A stretch of DNA of 35,361 nucleotides from Myxococcota bacterium (GTDB lineage Bacteria > Myxococcota > Kuafuiibacteriia > Kuafuiibacteriales > Kuafuiibacteriaceae). Under the pieces are notes generated by a model. The model had not been told where the DNA came from, ran no database searches, and saw only the letters and a program-made list of their open reading frames with translations. Both the position numbers and the translations under genes were made by a program. Where the stretch lies: contig JANQQN010000041.1 of assembly GCA_028289325.1 (NCBI GenBank), positions 1-35,361 on the forward strand. The letters are read 5' to 3'. Shown here in pieces: positions 23,332 through 32,003 of this stretch; position 1 is the stretch's first letter; the number at the start of each line of letters is the position of its first letter.

Positions 23332-24114
23332 TCAGTCGACGCGACGGCGGCGCTGCCAGTCTCCAGGCGGCATAGCCAACAGCGGTCGGGCTCGCCGCGC
23401 GAGGTGGGACTGGTCGCAGAAGCCACCCCGCAGAGCGGCCGAGGCAATGTCCATACCTGCGTCGACGGCCTGACATGCGGCTTCGACGCGAATACTCAGA
23501 TGATAGTCACCCGGGGACGTTCCGAGCTGCGCCCGGAAACGCCGAACCAAGGTCGCGCGGGAGACGCATGCAACCCGCGCGAGCTCGTCTAGATCGACGC
23601 TTCGGTTCGGATTGCGCTCTAGATGCATGATCGCGCGGCGAAGCACGGGGTCCAGCGGGGTCGGCAGCGGTGCCTCGACGGCCAAAACCTCGACGAGGCG
23701 AGCAAGCCGTTGGAGACGGTGGTCGGCTGCACCTTCCCCGTAGGAGGCGGCCACGAGGGCCTCGAAAGCGCCCACGGCCTCGAGATCCGAAACGACTCGG
23801 CCCGTCCATGACGTACGAAGCTCCGCCCCCGCCCCTCCCCGAAGCTCCGCTTGGACGTACTCATGAGGCGCGGTGTGCGATTGCACGACACGATGCGGAA
23901 CGCGCGAACCGACCACTACGAGTGCTGGCGCTCGGACGTCGATCCTGCGCCCCCCGATCTCGAAGAGCGCGCGGCCGGACCGGACGAGACCGACCTGCGG
24001 CGCTGGATGGTGATGCGCCGGCAATCGGGGGGGCGTCCCGTGCACCCAGAGAAACTCCGCATTGAGCACAGTGTCGACCCAGCGCCGAATGGCGCCGAGC
24101 GGCGCCGCCATCAT
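23332..24114 (-). CDS. AraC-family transcriptional regulator
   Basis: 260 residues from an ATG at 24114, backed by AGGAG at 24121-24125 with a 6-nt spacer. The N-terminal half is a cupin-like sensor domain (HHHPAPQVGLVRSGRALFEI, then PALVVVGSRVPHRV). The C-terminal half has two helix-turn-helix units: SVDLDELARVACVSRATLVR, RFRAQLGTSPGDYHL, and DIASAALRGGFCDQSHLARR. The second unit is normally 'lGF-dqShf-R-Fk-'. It is divergent from a decayed SDR-type gene, its likely former target. Confidence 0.88.
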   Translation of the reverse strand: MMAAPLGAIRRWVDTVLNAEFLWVHGTPPRLPAHHHPAPQVGLVRSGRALFEIGGRRIDVRAPALVVVGSRVPHRVVQSHTAPHEYVQAELRGGAGAELRTSWTGRVVSDLEAVGAFEALVAASYGEGAADHRLQRLARLVEVLAVEAPLPTPLDPVLRRAIMHLERNPNRSVDLDELARVACVSRATLVRRFRAQLGTSPGDYHLSIRVEAACQAVDAGMDIASAALRGGFCDQSHLARRARPLLAMPPGDWQRRRRVD

Positions 24115-24120
24115 GGTGCA

Positions 24121-24125
24121 CTCCT
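24121..24125 (-). promoter_or_regulatory. Shine-Dalgarno that fixes the AraC-family start
   Basis: AGGAG on the minus strand is 6 nt before the ATG at 24114. The open frame extends to 24270 but the extra 52 residues have no domain match and lack such a site. Confidence 0.7.
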
Positions 24126-24218
24126 GCAGATTCCGGGCAGATGACTTCGTGGCTGAGCGCAACGCACAATTGAGCCGATTATCCAAGCGTCGTCGTCCAA
24201 CGATCCTATTCCCCTTCC

Positions 24219-24570
24219 ATGCGCATTCTTCTGACGGGGGCGACGGGGGACTTGGTGTCGCGCCATGCACGAAAGGCTGCTCGATCGAGGCCGGGATGTC
24301 ATGGCCGTGGCTCGGTCCAGCCGCAATATTCTCGCTACCGCCATGACCACGACCGTCGACCCGACGGACTTCGAAGGTCGAAGTACTTGTCCGGCCAGCA
24401 CGACGCCGTTCATCGCGCGGCGAGCCACGACCCTGCGTTTGCGCGCCGGGTGCCGTCGACCGCGGTCGCCATCATGGACGGTTGCCCGCCATGAAACACG
24501 TCTTCTCAGCCGCTTGGCCTCGATCCAAGTTCGGTTGGACACCGTCCCGGTCGGATGACTACAAAGTGTT
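24219..24570 (+). pseudogene. Decayed NmrA/SDR-type NAD(P)-binding gene
   Basis: The first frame opens with MRILLTGATGDLVSRHA, a classic Rossmann start with the TGATG glycine motif. The continuation ERLLDRGRDVMAVARSSRNI is in another frame (24274-24330), as expected for the second helix and strand of an NmrA-like protein, so a frameshift lies near 24265-24275. The rest of the region has no intact continuation, and only short unrecognised stretches remain, including a 39-codon frame at 24491-24610. It is divergent from the AraC gene, a common arrangement for these reductases. Confidence 0.6.
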
Positions 24571-24612
24571 GCAGGCTGCCCTGCGTGTCTTGGTCGGGGG
24601 AGACCGATAGCC

Positions 24613-25965
24613 GTGATAACGCCGCGAGCGCGTATCTTCTTCGTCGCCCTGGTCGCGACGATAGCGCCAACCTTGGGATGTACTACCGACAGCCGAGCGG
24701 AGGGTCCGCGGCGTCGACGTCCGCCGACCGTGGACCTCAACCCCGGCTCGGCGCTTCGGCTGAGCACGGGGTCTAGAGCCGCGGTGCTCGAAAACCGCCG
24801 CCTTGCAGACCGGCTACGAGACAGCGCTTACGCGTTCTTCAGGTTTCAGCACGCTGCGTTCACCGCTCGAACCTGCCAGCTGTTCGCCCGGGACCGCCAT
24901 GTGCTTCCCCTCGTCAATCTCCACGGCGACGCGCACGTCACCCAGTACGCGACGACTCAGCTCGGCTTCGGGCTCGACGACTTCGACGAGGCCGGATTCG
25001 GCCCGGCTGTGGTGGACTTGGTGCGGTTCGGGGCCTCGCTCCATCTTGCTTGCCGCGAAGCGGGCTTCGCTTGCGATCCCGTGCCTGCGATCGCCAATTT
25101 CTTGACCGCCTACCGAACGGCGACCATCGCCCCCGATACTCCACTGGTGGTCCCTACTTGGGTCAAGAGGGTTCGGCGGCGCGAGCCGACCCCCCGCGCG
25201 CGCTACCTCGACTTTGCCGAGGGGTTGATGCAGCCGATCGCAGACGGCACGCGCGTTCGCCTCACGCGCGCTTGGAAACAGATGGCGCGCATGCTCCGAG
25301 CCACCGGCTTTCGGGCTCCGACATCCTTCCTGCGCCTAGAGCGGGTCGGCCGTATCGACGTGGGAATTGGCAGTGCCCTCGTGCAGAAGTTTCTGCTCCG
25401 GGTTCGCGGACCGTCCGACGACCCGTTGGACGACCGAATCATCGAGGTGAAGGCCCACAGCAGCGCCGATCGGACCAGCTGCGTCTTTCATCCGCCGACG
25501 GGCGGCGTGCTGTATCCTCAGGTCATGCAACGCCGCCTCGGTCGAGTGTCGCCCGAGGTGCTGGCTTATCTACCGAACGAAGGCTTCGTACAAGCCGGTG
25601 ACGACACCGGCATGCAGATGTACTGGGTGCATTCTTGGGATTCCGAGTATCGTGAGCTCGAGCTCGAGGATCTGAAGAGTCAGAAGGAACTCGAGGAGAT
25701 TGCGGCCGATGTTGGCCTGCAGCTCGGCCGCGGGCATTGCAGTCACGTGACCGCACCGCTTGAAGCACAGCATCGATTCGCCCACGCTGAGTCGATCGCC
25801 GATCTTCAGGAGCGACTACCGGCGGCGATGGCTCTTCTAGCGGAGGAGACCTTGCGCAGCTGGCAGGCCGAGCGCGACCTCCTCATAGCGCCTCGCTCCG
25901 CCGTCCGCTCCGACACCGAGCAAGGCATGTTGCCACGCGGTTCCGGCTCGACGTCGTCGAGATGA
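24613..25965 (+). CDS. DUF2252-family protein, predicted lipoprotein
   Basis: 450 residues from a GTG at 24613. The DUF2252 marks are a 'faFfRfqhAaFtar' helix, VNLHGDAHVTQYATTQLGFG, then LDDFDEAGFGPAVVDLVRFG. The GDaH and DFDEa motifs resemble the catalytic loop and the DFG-like site of aminoglycoside-phosphotransferase-like kinases. IIEVKAHSS and a final LGRGHCSH segment also match the family. Unlike most members, this copy starts with a lipoprotein signal (hydrophobic to Cys23 in PTLGC), which would place a kinase-like fold outside the cytoplasm. The substrate of the family is unknown. Confidence 0.85.
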   Translation: MITPRARIFFVALVATIAPTLGCTTDSRAEGPRRRRPPTVDLNPGSALRLSTGSRAAVLENRRLADRLRDSAYAFFRFQHAAFTARTCQLFARDRHVLPLVNLHGDAHVTQYATTQLGFGLDDFDEAGFGPAVVDLVRFGASLHLACREAGFACDPVPAIANFLTAYRTATIAPDTPLVVPTWVKRVRRREPTPRARYLDFAEGLMQPIADGTRVRLTRAWKQMARMLRATGFRAPTSFLRLERVGRIDVGIGSALVQKFLLRVRGPSDDPLDDRIIEVKAHSSADRTSCVFHPPTGGVLYPQVMQRRLGRVSPEVLAYLPNEGFVQAGDDTGMQMYWVHSWDSEYRELELEDLKSQKELEEIAADVGLQLGRGHCSHVTAPLEAQHRFAHAESIADLQERLPAAMALLAEETLRSWQAERDLLIAPRSAVRSDTEQGMLPRGSGSTSSR

Positions 25966-25979
25966 TCTGCCTTCCGACA

Positions 25980-25998
25980 GAACTTCCTCCAGAAGTTC
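25980..25998. terminator. Bidirectional hairpin between converging genes
   Basis: GAACTTC (25980-25986) and GAAGTTC (25992-25998) form a perfect 7-bp stem with the 5-nt loop CTCCA. It lies in the 51-bp gap between the DUF2252 stop (25965) and the ATP-grasp stop (26017). A pyrimidine-rich stretch with scattered Ts follows on the plus strand (26008-26026), so a terminator serving both genes is reasonable. Confidence 0.5.
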
Positions 25999-26016
25999 GG
26001 CGGCGCGTTCCTATTC

Positions 26017-27105
26017 CTATTCCCCGGCTGAGTCGAAACCCCTGTTGTCCCGCCCGGATGTCAAGAAACGCTCCAGATACCCCACCATCGCCTGGGCGAA
26101 CGTTTCTTCGAGGGTCGGTTTTTCGTCGACCTTCCGAAACTCATCACCCTCCCGTTGGAAGTAATGCGGGGCCCGGAGGATGCCCGCGACGCCGAATCGG
26201 AGGAACTGAAACTCGATCAGGTGCCAGGTCCGTCCGTCGTGCACGAGGTCGATGGACGCATAGGGGACGTCGAACCGCTCGAACATGCGGCGAGCGGCCT
26301 GCAGCAATCCCGCCGGCGCTTCTTCGGGCCAGGCCAACGGCATGCCGCTGCCGCTGGCCCGAAAGTCGCCGGGCCGTGCTTGGCGATGCACCCAGTAGTA
26401 CCGGTCGCCGAACACCAGCACTTTCTCGTCTTCGCTCGCGCCGGGGACCAGCTCCTGCACGATGAACTTCCGACGATGCAGCGACTCGGCCACGTATTCG
26501 TCGCGGGTCGCCTCTCGCCATAACCGGCTCACCGCGTCCGCGGGGTGAAACGACGCGGACAGCGTGGCCGCGTGGCGCAGGGCCTCGTCTCGATCCTTGA
26601 CCAGGACCACCCCCCGACTCAGGTCCGTCGAAGCCGCCTTGAGCACGAACGGATACCGCAGGTCGTCGATCGCGGCCCGCAGCTCCTCTAGGCAGCCGAA
26701 GTGGCGACTGCGCAGAGTTCGGATCTCGTCGTCGGGGGTCACGTCGCGCAGCAGCTCCATAAAGACTTTGTTGTGGTGAGCTCGCAGCTTCGCGAAGTCC
26801 GGGACCACCACCGCCCCGGCCATAGTCAGGGCGAGAACGACGTCTTCGATGTAACCCTTGTAGTGCAGGTCTCGGTCCTGGCTGGAGGTGTAGAAGACGA
26901 ACCGGTCCGCCCATGACTCGGCGCGAAGGTCGATCTCGGGGAAGGTGCGGACGTCCATGCGCCAGCCGGCTTCGGCGAGGTGGCGGCTGAGGTCGGTGAG
27001 CGACATCGTGTCGAGTCGCCCTGGCAGCGGGCAATAGTATTGCCCTTTGTAGTCGACGAGAAGGGTGACCGACCGCTGGTAGCGGGATGACGAAGGTGGG
27101 GTCAC
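26017..27105 (-). CDS. ATP-grasp-fold ligase-like protein of a polysaccharide operon
   Basis: 362 residues. The fold is indicated by PFVLKAASTDLSRGVVLVKD (nucleotide-binding Lys and flexible loop, about 152-171), KFIVQELVPGASEDEKVLVF (213-232), and WHLIEFQFLRFGVAG with the metal-binding Glu near 295. An N-terminal pre-ATP-grasp domain covers about 10-105. Similar proteins join amino acids or other acids to carrier or sugar substrates, but the reaction is not readable. The GTG start at 27105 overlaps the Wzx stop by 4 nt, so it is the third gene of the GT4-Wzx operon and may modify the polymer or its precursor. Confidence 0.72.
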   Translation of the reverse strand: MTPPSSSRYQRSVTLLVDYKGQYYCPLPGRLDTMSLTDLSRHLAEAGWRMDVRTFPEIDLRAESWADRFVFYTSSQDRDLHYKGYIEDVVLALTMAGAVVVPDFAKLRAHHNKVFMELLRDVTPDDEIRTLRSRHFGCLEELRAAIDDLRYPFVLKAASTDLSRGVVLVKDRDEALRHAATLSASFHPADAVSRLWREATRDEYVAESLHRRKFIVQELVPGASEDEKVLVFGDRYYWVHRQARPGDFRASGSGMPLAWPEEAPAGLLQAARRMFERFDVPYASIDLVHDGRTWHLIEFQFLRFGVAGILRAPHYFQREGDEFRKVDEKPTLEETFAQAMVGYLERFLTSGRDNRGFDSAGE

Positions 27106-28652
27106 GATCGCTCCTTTTGGCGCCGGCGGCGGAGCATCCTCGTCGCGAGGGCGCGGTCACCGGGATCCACACCAAAGGCCAGCGCGCCGACCACGAAAGC
27201 GATCAACGCGACCGCGGCGGCCCCTGGACCACCCGCCGGGTCCCCGGCTGAAGAGGCGACGACCGCCCCGTAGATCCCGCAGGCGATCACCCCCGCGGCC
27301 AGGGGGCGCCACACCAGCGCCCACCGCAGCTTGACCCCGAGCCAGAAGTGGCTCTCCAAGGTCTTGATGGTCAAATCGAACATGGTGGTGAGGGTCGTCG
27401 CCGCGGCGGCACCGAACAGACCGTAGCGGGGAATGAGGACGGCGTTGAGGATCACGCTCACGGTCGCGGAGGCCATCGCGTTGTACAGGTTCCATCCCGA
27501 GTGACCGGTCATCGCGATGAGGTTGCTCGTGAACCCGAAGATGCAGGCGACGATCGCCCCCACCATCAGCATGAGCATGAACGTGGCGTCCATGCTCATG
27601 TAGCTGGGGTGAAACAGGCCCAGCAGCGGGGTCTTCGCGGCCAGAATGACGAAGGCCATCGGGAAGGCCAGGATGATCACCCAGCGGGTGACGGCGGCGT
27701 ACTGATGCTCGAGCTCGGCGATCTCTTGGCGGCCGAAGAGCCGCGAGATGACTGGGCTGAACGCGGTCGAAAACACGAGTCGGATCTGGCGCAGGTTGCG
27801 CACGATCTCCGCGGCCGTGCCGTAAAACGCGATCCGTGATGCTTCGACCCCGGCCGCGCCGAGGAACAGAGTGCCGATGCTGGCCATGAAGTAGGTCAGA
27901 GTGAGGTTGAGGTTCTGGGGGATCGCGAAGGCGATGAGCTCGCGCTGCCAGCGCAAGCCGACCAACGCGCGGCCGAGGGCGGAGACGGAAAAGTGTCGCC
28001 GAAACACGCGAATGCTCAACACCAACACCACCGCGTTCGACGTCACGTACGCTTTGGCCAGACCGAGGACCGAAGGGTCGAAGGCGTGAAACAGCACAGC
28101 GAACGCGATGAGCAGGAGCGGGCGCAGGGTGTGGATGTAGATGACGTCGTACTTCATGATCATCAGCGATTTCGTCGCCGAGACGATGAACTGGGGGATG
28201 GCGATCGCGGGCAGGGCGAGGACCATGATCCGCACCGCGTCGGCGAGCTGAGGCTGAGGAAAGCGCATGGGGATGAGTTGAGGGCCAACCGTCCACGCGG
28301 CGCCGATGATCCCCACCGTCAGCAATCCGACGAGGGCCATCGCGTTGGCCATCGTCTGGTACACCACGGGCGGCGCTTCTTTGCCGTCGACCCGATGGCG
28401 CGACGCGAACAGAAGAACGCCGTCTTGCACCCCCGACAACGTGAAGCTGATGCTGAGCTCGATCAGGCTGTTGGCGAGCAGAAAGACGCCGAAGACCTCG
28501 GTTCCGAACAGCCGGGTGACCAAGACGTAGAACACCGGGTGAAGGGCCTTGGCGATGACCCCGAGGGTGTTGACGACCGCGTTGCGGGCGAGGCCCTGGC
28601 GGTCTTTGTCGACCGCTTCCGCGGGGGGCGGGTCGGACTCAGGCGTGGTCAC
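27102..28652 (-). CDS. Wzx-type polysaccharide flippase (MATE/MOP superfamily)
   Basis: 516 residues with about 14 membrane segments. The N-terminus GLARNAVVNTLGVIAKALHP and the following FYVLVTRLFGTEVFGVFLLA match the 'n---s--g--l-----f----ar-lG---fG-f' start of polysaccharide-export MOP proteins. Later segments such as GLFGAAAATTLTTMFDL are also typical. It would flip lipid-linked oligosaccharide units across the inner membrane. The GTG at 28652 lies 14 nt inside the upstream GT4 gene, so the pair is translationally coupled. The glycosyltransferase upstream and ATP-grasp downstream define a small surface-glycan operon; no polymerase (Wzy) is present in the window. Confidence 0.88.
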   Translation of the reverse strand: MTTPESDPPPAEAVDKDRQGLARNAVVNTLGVIAKALHPVFYVLVTRLFGTEVFGVFLLANSLIELSISFTLSGVQDGVLLFASRHRVDGKEAPPVVYQTMANAMALVGLLTVGIIGAAWTVGPQLIPMRFPQPQLADAVRIMVLALPAIAIPQFIVSATKSLMIMKYDVIYIHTLRPLLLIAFAVLFHAFDPSVLGLAKAYVTSNAVVLVLSIRVFRRHFSVSALGRALVGLRWQRELIAFAIPQNLNLTLTYFMASIGTLFLGAAGVEASRIAFYGTAAEIVRNLRQIRLVFSTAFSPVISRLFGRQEIAELEHQYAAVTRWVIILAFPMAFVILAAKTPLLGLFHPSYMSMDATFMLMLMVGAIVACIFGFTSNLIAMTGHSGWNLYNAMASATVSVILNAVLIPRYGLFGAAAATTLTTMFDLTIKTLESHFWLGVKLRWALVWRPLAAGVIACGIYGAVVASSAGDPAGGPGAAAVALIAFVVGALAFGVDPGDRALATRMLRRRRQKERS

Positions 28653-29814
28653 GTCGCCCTCCGGCGCGGATCACGTCGTCGTAGTGGGATTCCAACACAT
28701 CGATTCGTCGCGACTCGTCGAACTCGCGCTTCATCTTGTCTCGGGCCGCGTCTCCCAGCCGCGCGCGCAGCTGCGGCCGTTCGATCAGCCGTTCGATGGC
28801 GGTGGCGAGGGCGACCGCGTCGCGCTCGGGGACCAAAAGCCCCGTCTTTCCCTCCTCGATGATCTCGGTGATCCCGCCGTGTCGCGTGCCGACCACGGGC
28901 ACGCCTCGGGCGTTGGCTTCCTTGAGCACGTTGGGCACACCCTCGGTGTCGCCGCTGCGCGCGGTCACGCTGGGGACGAGCACCACCTGCGCCCGCTCCA
29001 TTCGCGCGAGCACTTCATGGTGCGGCCGGCGCCCCAACAGCTGCACGACGTCGTGCAGGCCTTCGTCGCGAATGATGGTCGCCAGCCGATCGCGAAGGGG
29101 GCCGTCGCCGACCACCATCAGCCGAGCCTGTTGCCGCAGCAGCGAGGACCTCGCGAAGGCCTGCAGCGCGTACTCGATCCCCTTCTTTTCCACCAGGCGT
29201 CCTACGACCAGGATTTCGACCGGGGAAGGGCGGGACAGCAGCGGCGGGACCCGCGTCGGGACCGCGATGCCCCGGTGAAAGACGTGGACCTTTTCTTCGG
29301 GCGCGCCGGCCCCGACGAGGCGATCCGCGAGGTCCTGCGATACGGCGAGGATGCGGTCCAATCGTCGGAACATGCGTCGCGACCACGACCAATACGGCCA
29401 ATACGCCCAGTGCGACGGACGAAAGCGCATATTGGTGGCCAGCACCGCGACGTCGATGCCCCCAAAGGTGCAGATCATCGGCAGCCCCAGGGCCTCGCAC
29501 ATCGGGACGGCTTGGGCCGCGGCCGGCCCGAACTGCGCGTGGACGAGGTCGAAGTGCCCGTTGCGCAGCCGGTGGAAGAACCGCGATGACGACCGCAGCA
29601 CGGTGTATCGGGCCGCCTCGAACCAGTCGACGGTCCGATGCGCGGGCAGCAGGGTGTGCACGGGCTCGAACGGGAAGAGGTCGGGATGCTGTCGGCCGCG
29701 CGCGAACACTTCGGCCTGGTAGCGGACATGGGCCGTGAGCTCCCGGTAGACGAACGTCTGCGAGGCGGGCAGAAAGTTGGCGCAGAAGTAGGCGACGCGG
29801 CGTTGAGAGGGCAC
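28639..29814 (-). CDS. GT4-family glycosyltransferase
   Basis: 391 residues of GT-B fold. The N-terminal acceptor domain begins VAYFCANFLPASQTFVYREL. The C-terminal donor domain carries RPSPVEILVVGRLVEKKGIEY and, near the end, VPVVGTRHGGITEIIEEGKT with the E-x7-E-like motif of retaining GT4 enzymes. These transfer a sugar from a nucleotide donor to a lipid-linked acceptor at the cytoplasmic face. The start is GTG at 29814. It is the first gene of the operon; the 210 bp upstream hold two alternative hairpins that might act as leader or as terminator of the preceding gene. Confidence 0.92.
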   Translation of the reverse strand: MPSQRRVAYFCANFLPASQTFVYRELTAHVRYQAEVFARGRQHPDLFPFEPVHTLLPAHRTVDWFEAARYTVLRSSSRFFHRLRNGHFDLVHAQFGPAAAQAVPMCEALGLPMICTFGGIDVAVLATNMRFRPSHWAYWPYWSWSRRMFRRLDRILAVSQDLADRLVGAGAPEEKVHVFHRGIAVPTRVPPLLSRPSPVEILVVGRLVEKKGIEYALQAFARSSLLRQQARLMVVGDGPLRDRLATIIRDEGLHDVVQLLGRRPHHEVLARMERAQVVLVPSVTARSGDTEGVPNVLKEANARGVPVVGTRHGGITEIIEEGKTGLLVPERDAVALATAIERLIERPQLRARLGDAARDKMKREFDESRRIDVLESHYDDVIRAGGRRDHA

Positions 29815-29932
29815 GACGGGCGATCCCGGGTCGAGCGGGCGACGGCTCGATGTGTCGGGACCTTACCTCGAGCGACGAGCCAGGCAACCCCGTTGTGTTC
29901 GTCACGTTCGTGGGCTGGGGCCAGAGTTCACC

Positions 29933-29967
29933 GGGGGCTGTGTCTGACCCCGAGCCCCCTGGGGTCA
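29933..29967 (-). terminator. Pair of mutually exclusive hairpins
   Basis: GGGGGCT (29933-29939) pairs with AGCCCCC (29953-29959). TGACCCC (29945-29951) pairs with GGGGTCA (29961-29967). The two 7-bp stems cannot form together because each stem uses the other's loop. The element lies between the end of the TPR-like gene (30025) and the start of the GT4 operon (29814) on the same strand. It could end the first transcript or act as an attenuator of the second. No U-run follows. Confidence 0.4.
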
Positions 29968-30024
29968 CCCGTCGGCCGCCTTTGACGGCCCGCGAGGACC
30001 GGTCAGGCATCTCAGGGGAGAAAG

Positions 30025-30834
30025 TCAGGGAGAGGGGGCAGGCTTCGATGCCGGTGCAGCGTCGAAGGCCAGCGCCTTGTACCGAGCCAGCATCTTGCGG
30101 ATGTAGTCGGGGGTATGGTCGCCGCCGGAGCCGCTCCACCGCATGCGGACGTCTTCGTCGAGCATCTGGTAGGCCTGTTTCGCTTCTTTCGTGCGGGGAA
30201 AGCGACGGATGACTTCCTTGAGATAGAACTCCTCGGTCCAGTCATCCTCGTCTTTCCACGACCGGCGACGGATGTCTCCGAGCATCAGGAGCGCCTGGGC
30301 CATCCGCTTGTCACCGTCGAAGTTCTGGACGAAGGGCACCAGGTAGCTGGCCGCGATGTACCGGGACGCAGCGCCGGTCTCGTCGGCGACACCGTCGGTA
30401 TCGGCGATGCCTCGCCGGTAGAATTTCTGGCCCAGCTTGAACAATCCGTCGGCGCTTTCGTTCTTCTTCGGGTCGAGGCCGCCCATCTTCTTCCACTCTC
30501 GGGCGGTGGCGATCCATTGCTTGAGATCGTCGGCGTGCTCGCGGCTGAGCTTGGTGTTCTTTTGAATCGACGCCAAAAAGGCGATCGCGGCGTCGGGGTC
30601 GTGCTCGAACTGCAGGTGGATGCGAGCGATCTGCTCGACCACGCCGAAGCGCCGACCGTCATCGGGCGCGGCGGAGGCGAGATAGCGGCGCAGATGGACG
30701 AGCGCGGCGCGGTAGTCCTTCTTGTGGTAGGCGCGCTGGGCGTCGGCGAACGCCCGGTCGACGTCGCTGGCGAACGCCGCGACCGGCGGCGCACACGCGA
30801 CCACGAGCGAAAGCGCCGTGAAGATGCGCAACAC
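30025..30834 (-). CDS. Secreted TPR-like protein of unknown function
   Basis: About 269 residues from a GTG at 30834; the frame is open further up, but this start places the hydrophobic signal (VLRIFTALSLVVACAPPVAA) at the N-terminus with cleavage near AFA-S. The mature part is helical, with TPR-like units such as DRAFADAQRAYHKKDYRAAL and EFYLKEVIRRFPRTKEAKQA, a spacing like that of YbgF/BamD-type periplasmic scaffolds. The final residues are Pro/Ala/Lys-rich. It probably lies in the periplasm as a protein-protein adaptor. A partner is not evident. Confidence 0.72.
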   Translation of the reverse strand: MLRIFTALSLVVACAPPVAAFASDVDRAFADAQRAYHKKDYRAALVHLRRYLASAAPDDGRRFGVVEQIARIHLQFEHDPDAAIAFLASIQKNTKLSREHADDLKQWIATAREWKKMGGLDPKKNESADGLFKLGQKFYRRGIADTDGVADETGAASRYIAASYLVPFVQNFDGDKRMAQALLMLGDIRRRSWKDEDDWTEEFYLKEVIRRFPRTKEAKQAYQMLDEDVRMRWSGSGGDHTPDYIRKMLARYKALAFDAAPASKPAPSP

Positions 30835-30974
30835 GCCCGCAGCATAGGGAAACGCCGTCTCGAGCGCAAACGATTCGGCGACGAAGTACGCAAACCTGCG
30901 CGCGGCTACGACTCGTTTGGCCCTGTCGTCCGTACACGCGGCAAGGGTCGGCAAACGATCCGGTCGTGGCTCGG

Positions 30975-30980
30975 TATACT
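30975..30980 (+). promoter_or_regulatory. Possible -10 element of the beta-helix gene
   Basis: TATACT lies 58 bp before the ATG at 31038 in an otherwise GC-rich stretch. No good -35 stands 17 bp upstream (CAAACG). It supports the start at 31038 rather than the open frame from 30966. Confidence 0.3.
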
Positions 30981-31037
30981 GGGCTGGGAAAATTTGACCG
31001 TGCGCCCACGAAGCCCAGTACGACGAGCCGGCGGCCG

Positions 31038-31694
31038 ATGACCGCCGCTCTGCAGGACTTCATCGACGAGGCCGGCGACATCGTTCGCCTGCCCGAGGGG
31101 CGCTATTGCGGCCCGGTCAACGTGCGTCGGGACGTGGTGATCGCGGGCGCCGGACCGGGACCGACCGTCGTCGAATCCATCCCCGGCCAGCCGGTGCTCC
31201 GCATCAAGCCGGGGCTTCGGGTCGAAGTCCACGGTCTGACGCTGCAGGGCGGGGACGTTCCCCTCGAGCGGGGCGGGGTGGCGACGGTCAAGGAAGGCTT
31301 CACCCGCTTCGTCGGCTGTCGCCTGACCGGCTGCCGGGCGGTGCTGGGCGGTGCGCTCCACGCCGGCGACCATGCGGAGCTGGTGCTCGAAGACTGCCGT
31401 GTGGCCGGCAACGTGGCCATCAAGGGCGGCGGCGGCATCGCGGTCACGGGCGGCGCGCGCCTCATGCTTCGCCGGACGAGCTTCTCGCACAACGTGGCTG
31501 CGGACGGTGGCCACCACCTGTACGTCATGGGCCGGCCGGGCCGAGCGCCGGAGATTCAGGTCGAGTACGTCACGTGGTCGCCGTGCGTCGGCCGGGGCAC
31601 CAGCATCGCCAACGTCCGCGGGTTCGAAGGCCGCTTCGTCTTGCACGGAACGCCGTGGCCCGCGGACAGCCTCAAGGTCCCCCAGCGAGGTTGA
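31038..31694 (+). CDS. Right-handed beta-helix (pectate-lyase-like) repeat protein
   Basis: 218 residues from the ATG at 31038. The opening GDIVRLPEGRYCGPVNVRRD, then VVIAGAGPGPTVVES, is the usual start of a parallel beta-helix. Rungs follow: LRVEVHGLTLQGG, RFVGCRLTGCRA, ELVLEDCRVAGNVAIKGGGG, LMLRRTSFSHNVAADGG. There is no signal peptide. Catalytic residues of true lyases cannot be identified, so it may be a structural or binding protein. Many short proteins of this form occur in Myxococcota genomes without known function. Confidence 0.75.
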   Translation: MTAALQDFIDEAGDIVRLPEGRYCGPVNVRRDVVIAGAGPGPTVVESIPGQPVLRIKPGLRVEVHGLTLQGGDVPLERGGVATVKEGFTRFVGCRLTGCRAVLGGALHAGDHAELVLEDCRVAGNVAIKGGGGIAVTGGARLMLRRTSFSHNVAADGGHHLYVMGRPGRAPEIQVEYVTWSPCVGRGTSIANVRGFEGRFVLHGTPWPADSLKVPQRG

Positions 31695-31727
31695 TCCGAC
31701 GGCGACGGTCGGCGACCCGGGCCGGGG

Positions 31728-32003
31728 TCAGTCCGCCACTCGAAAGGCTTCAGCCACGAGTCGGCTCCCGACGATGCCGTGCACGAACAGGGACATGAAC
31801 AACGGCATGTCCGGATCCACTCGGTTCAGGCCGTACAGAAGCCCGGTCACCGCGAACGGGGCGACGGTCGACACCCAGGCGGAGCCTCGATGGCCCTTCC
31901 AGAACAGCACTCCGGCCAGCACGGGCCAGAACACCCAGGTCAGTATGAGGCCGACCGTCACTGCCGCTCGGCGTATCGCGAAAGGCGTCGGCGAAGCAAG
32001 CAA
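31728..32003 (-). CDS. Small membrane protein of unknown function
   Basis: 91 residues from a TTG at 32003. Three hydrophobic stretches are visible: AAVTVGLILTWVFWPVLAGV, VAPFAVTGLLYGL, and PLFMSLFVHGIVGSRLVAEA. Charge placement suits an inner-membrane protein. It is convergent with the beta-helix gene (34 bp gap) and divergent from the FrhB-like gene. The length and TTG start make this moderate in certainty. Confidence 0.5.
   Translation of the reverse strand: MLASPTPFAIRRAAVTVGLILTWVFWPVLAGVLFWKGHRGSAWVSTVAPFAVTGLLYGLNRVDPDMPLFMSLFVHGIVGSRLVAEAFRVAD

Noticed and set aside
24491..24610. A 39-codon open frame before the DUF2252 gene
   Set aside because: No family match and no ribosome site; probably debris of the decayed SDR region.
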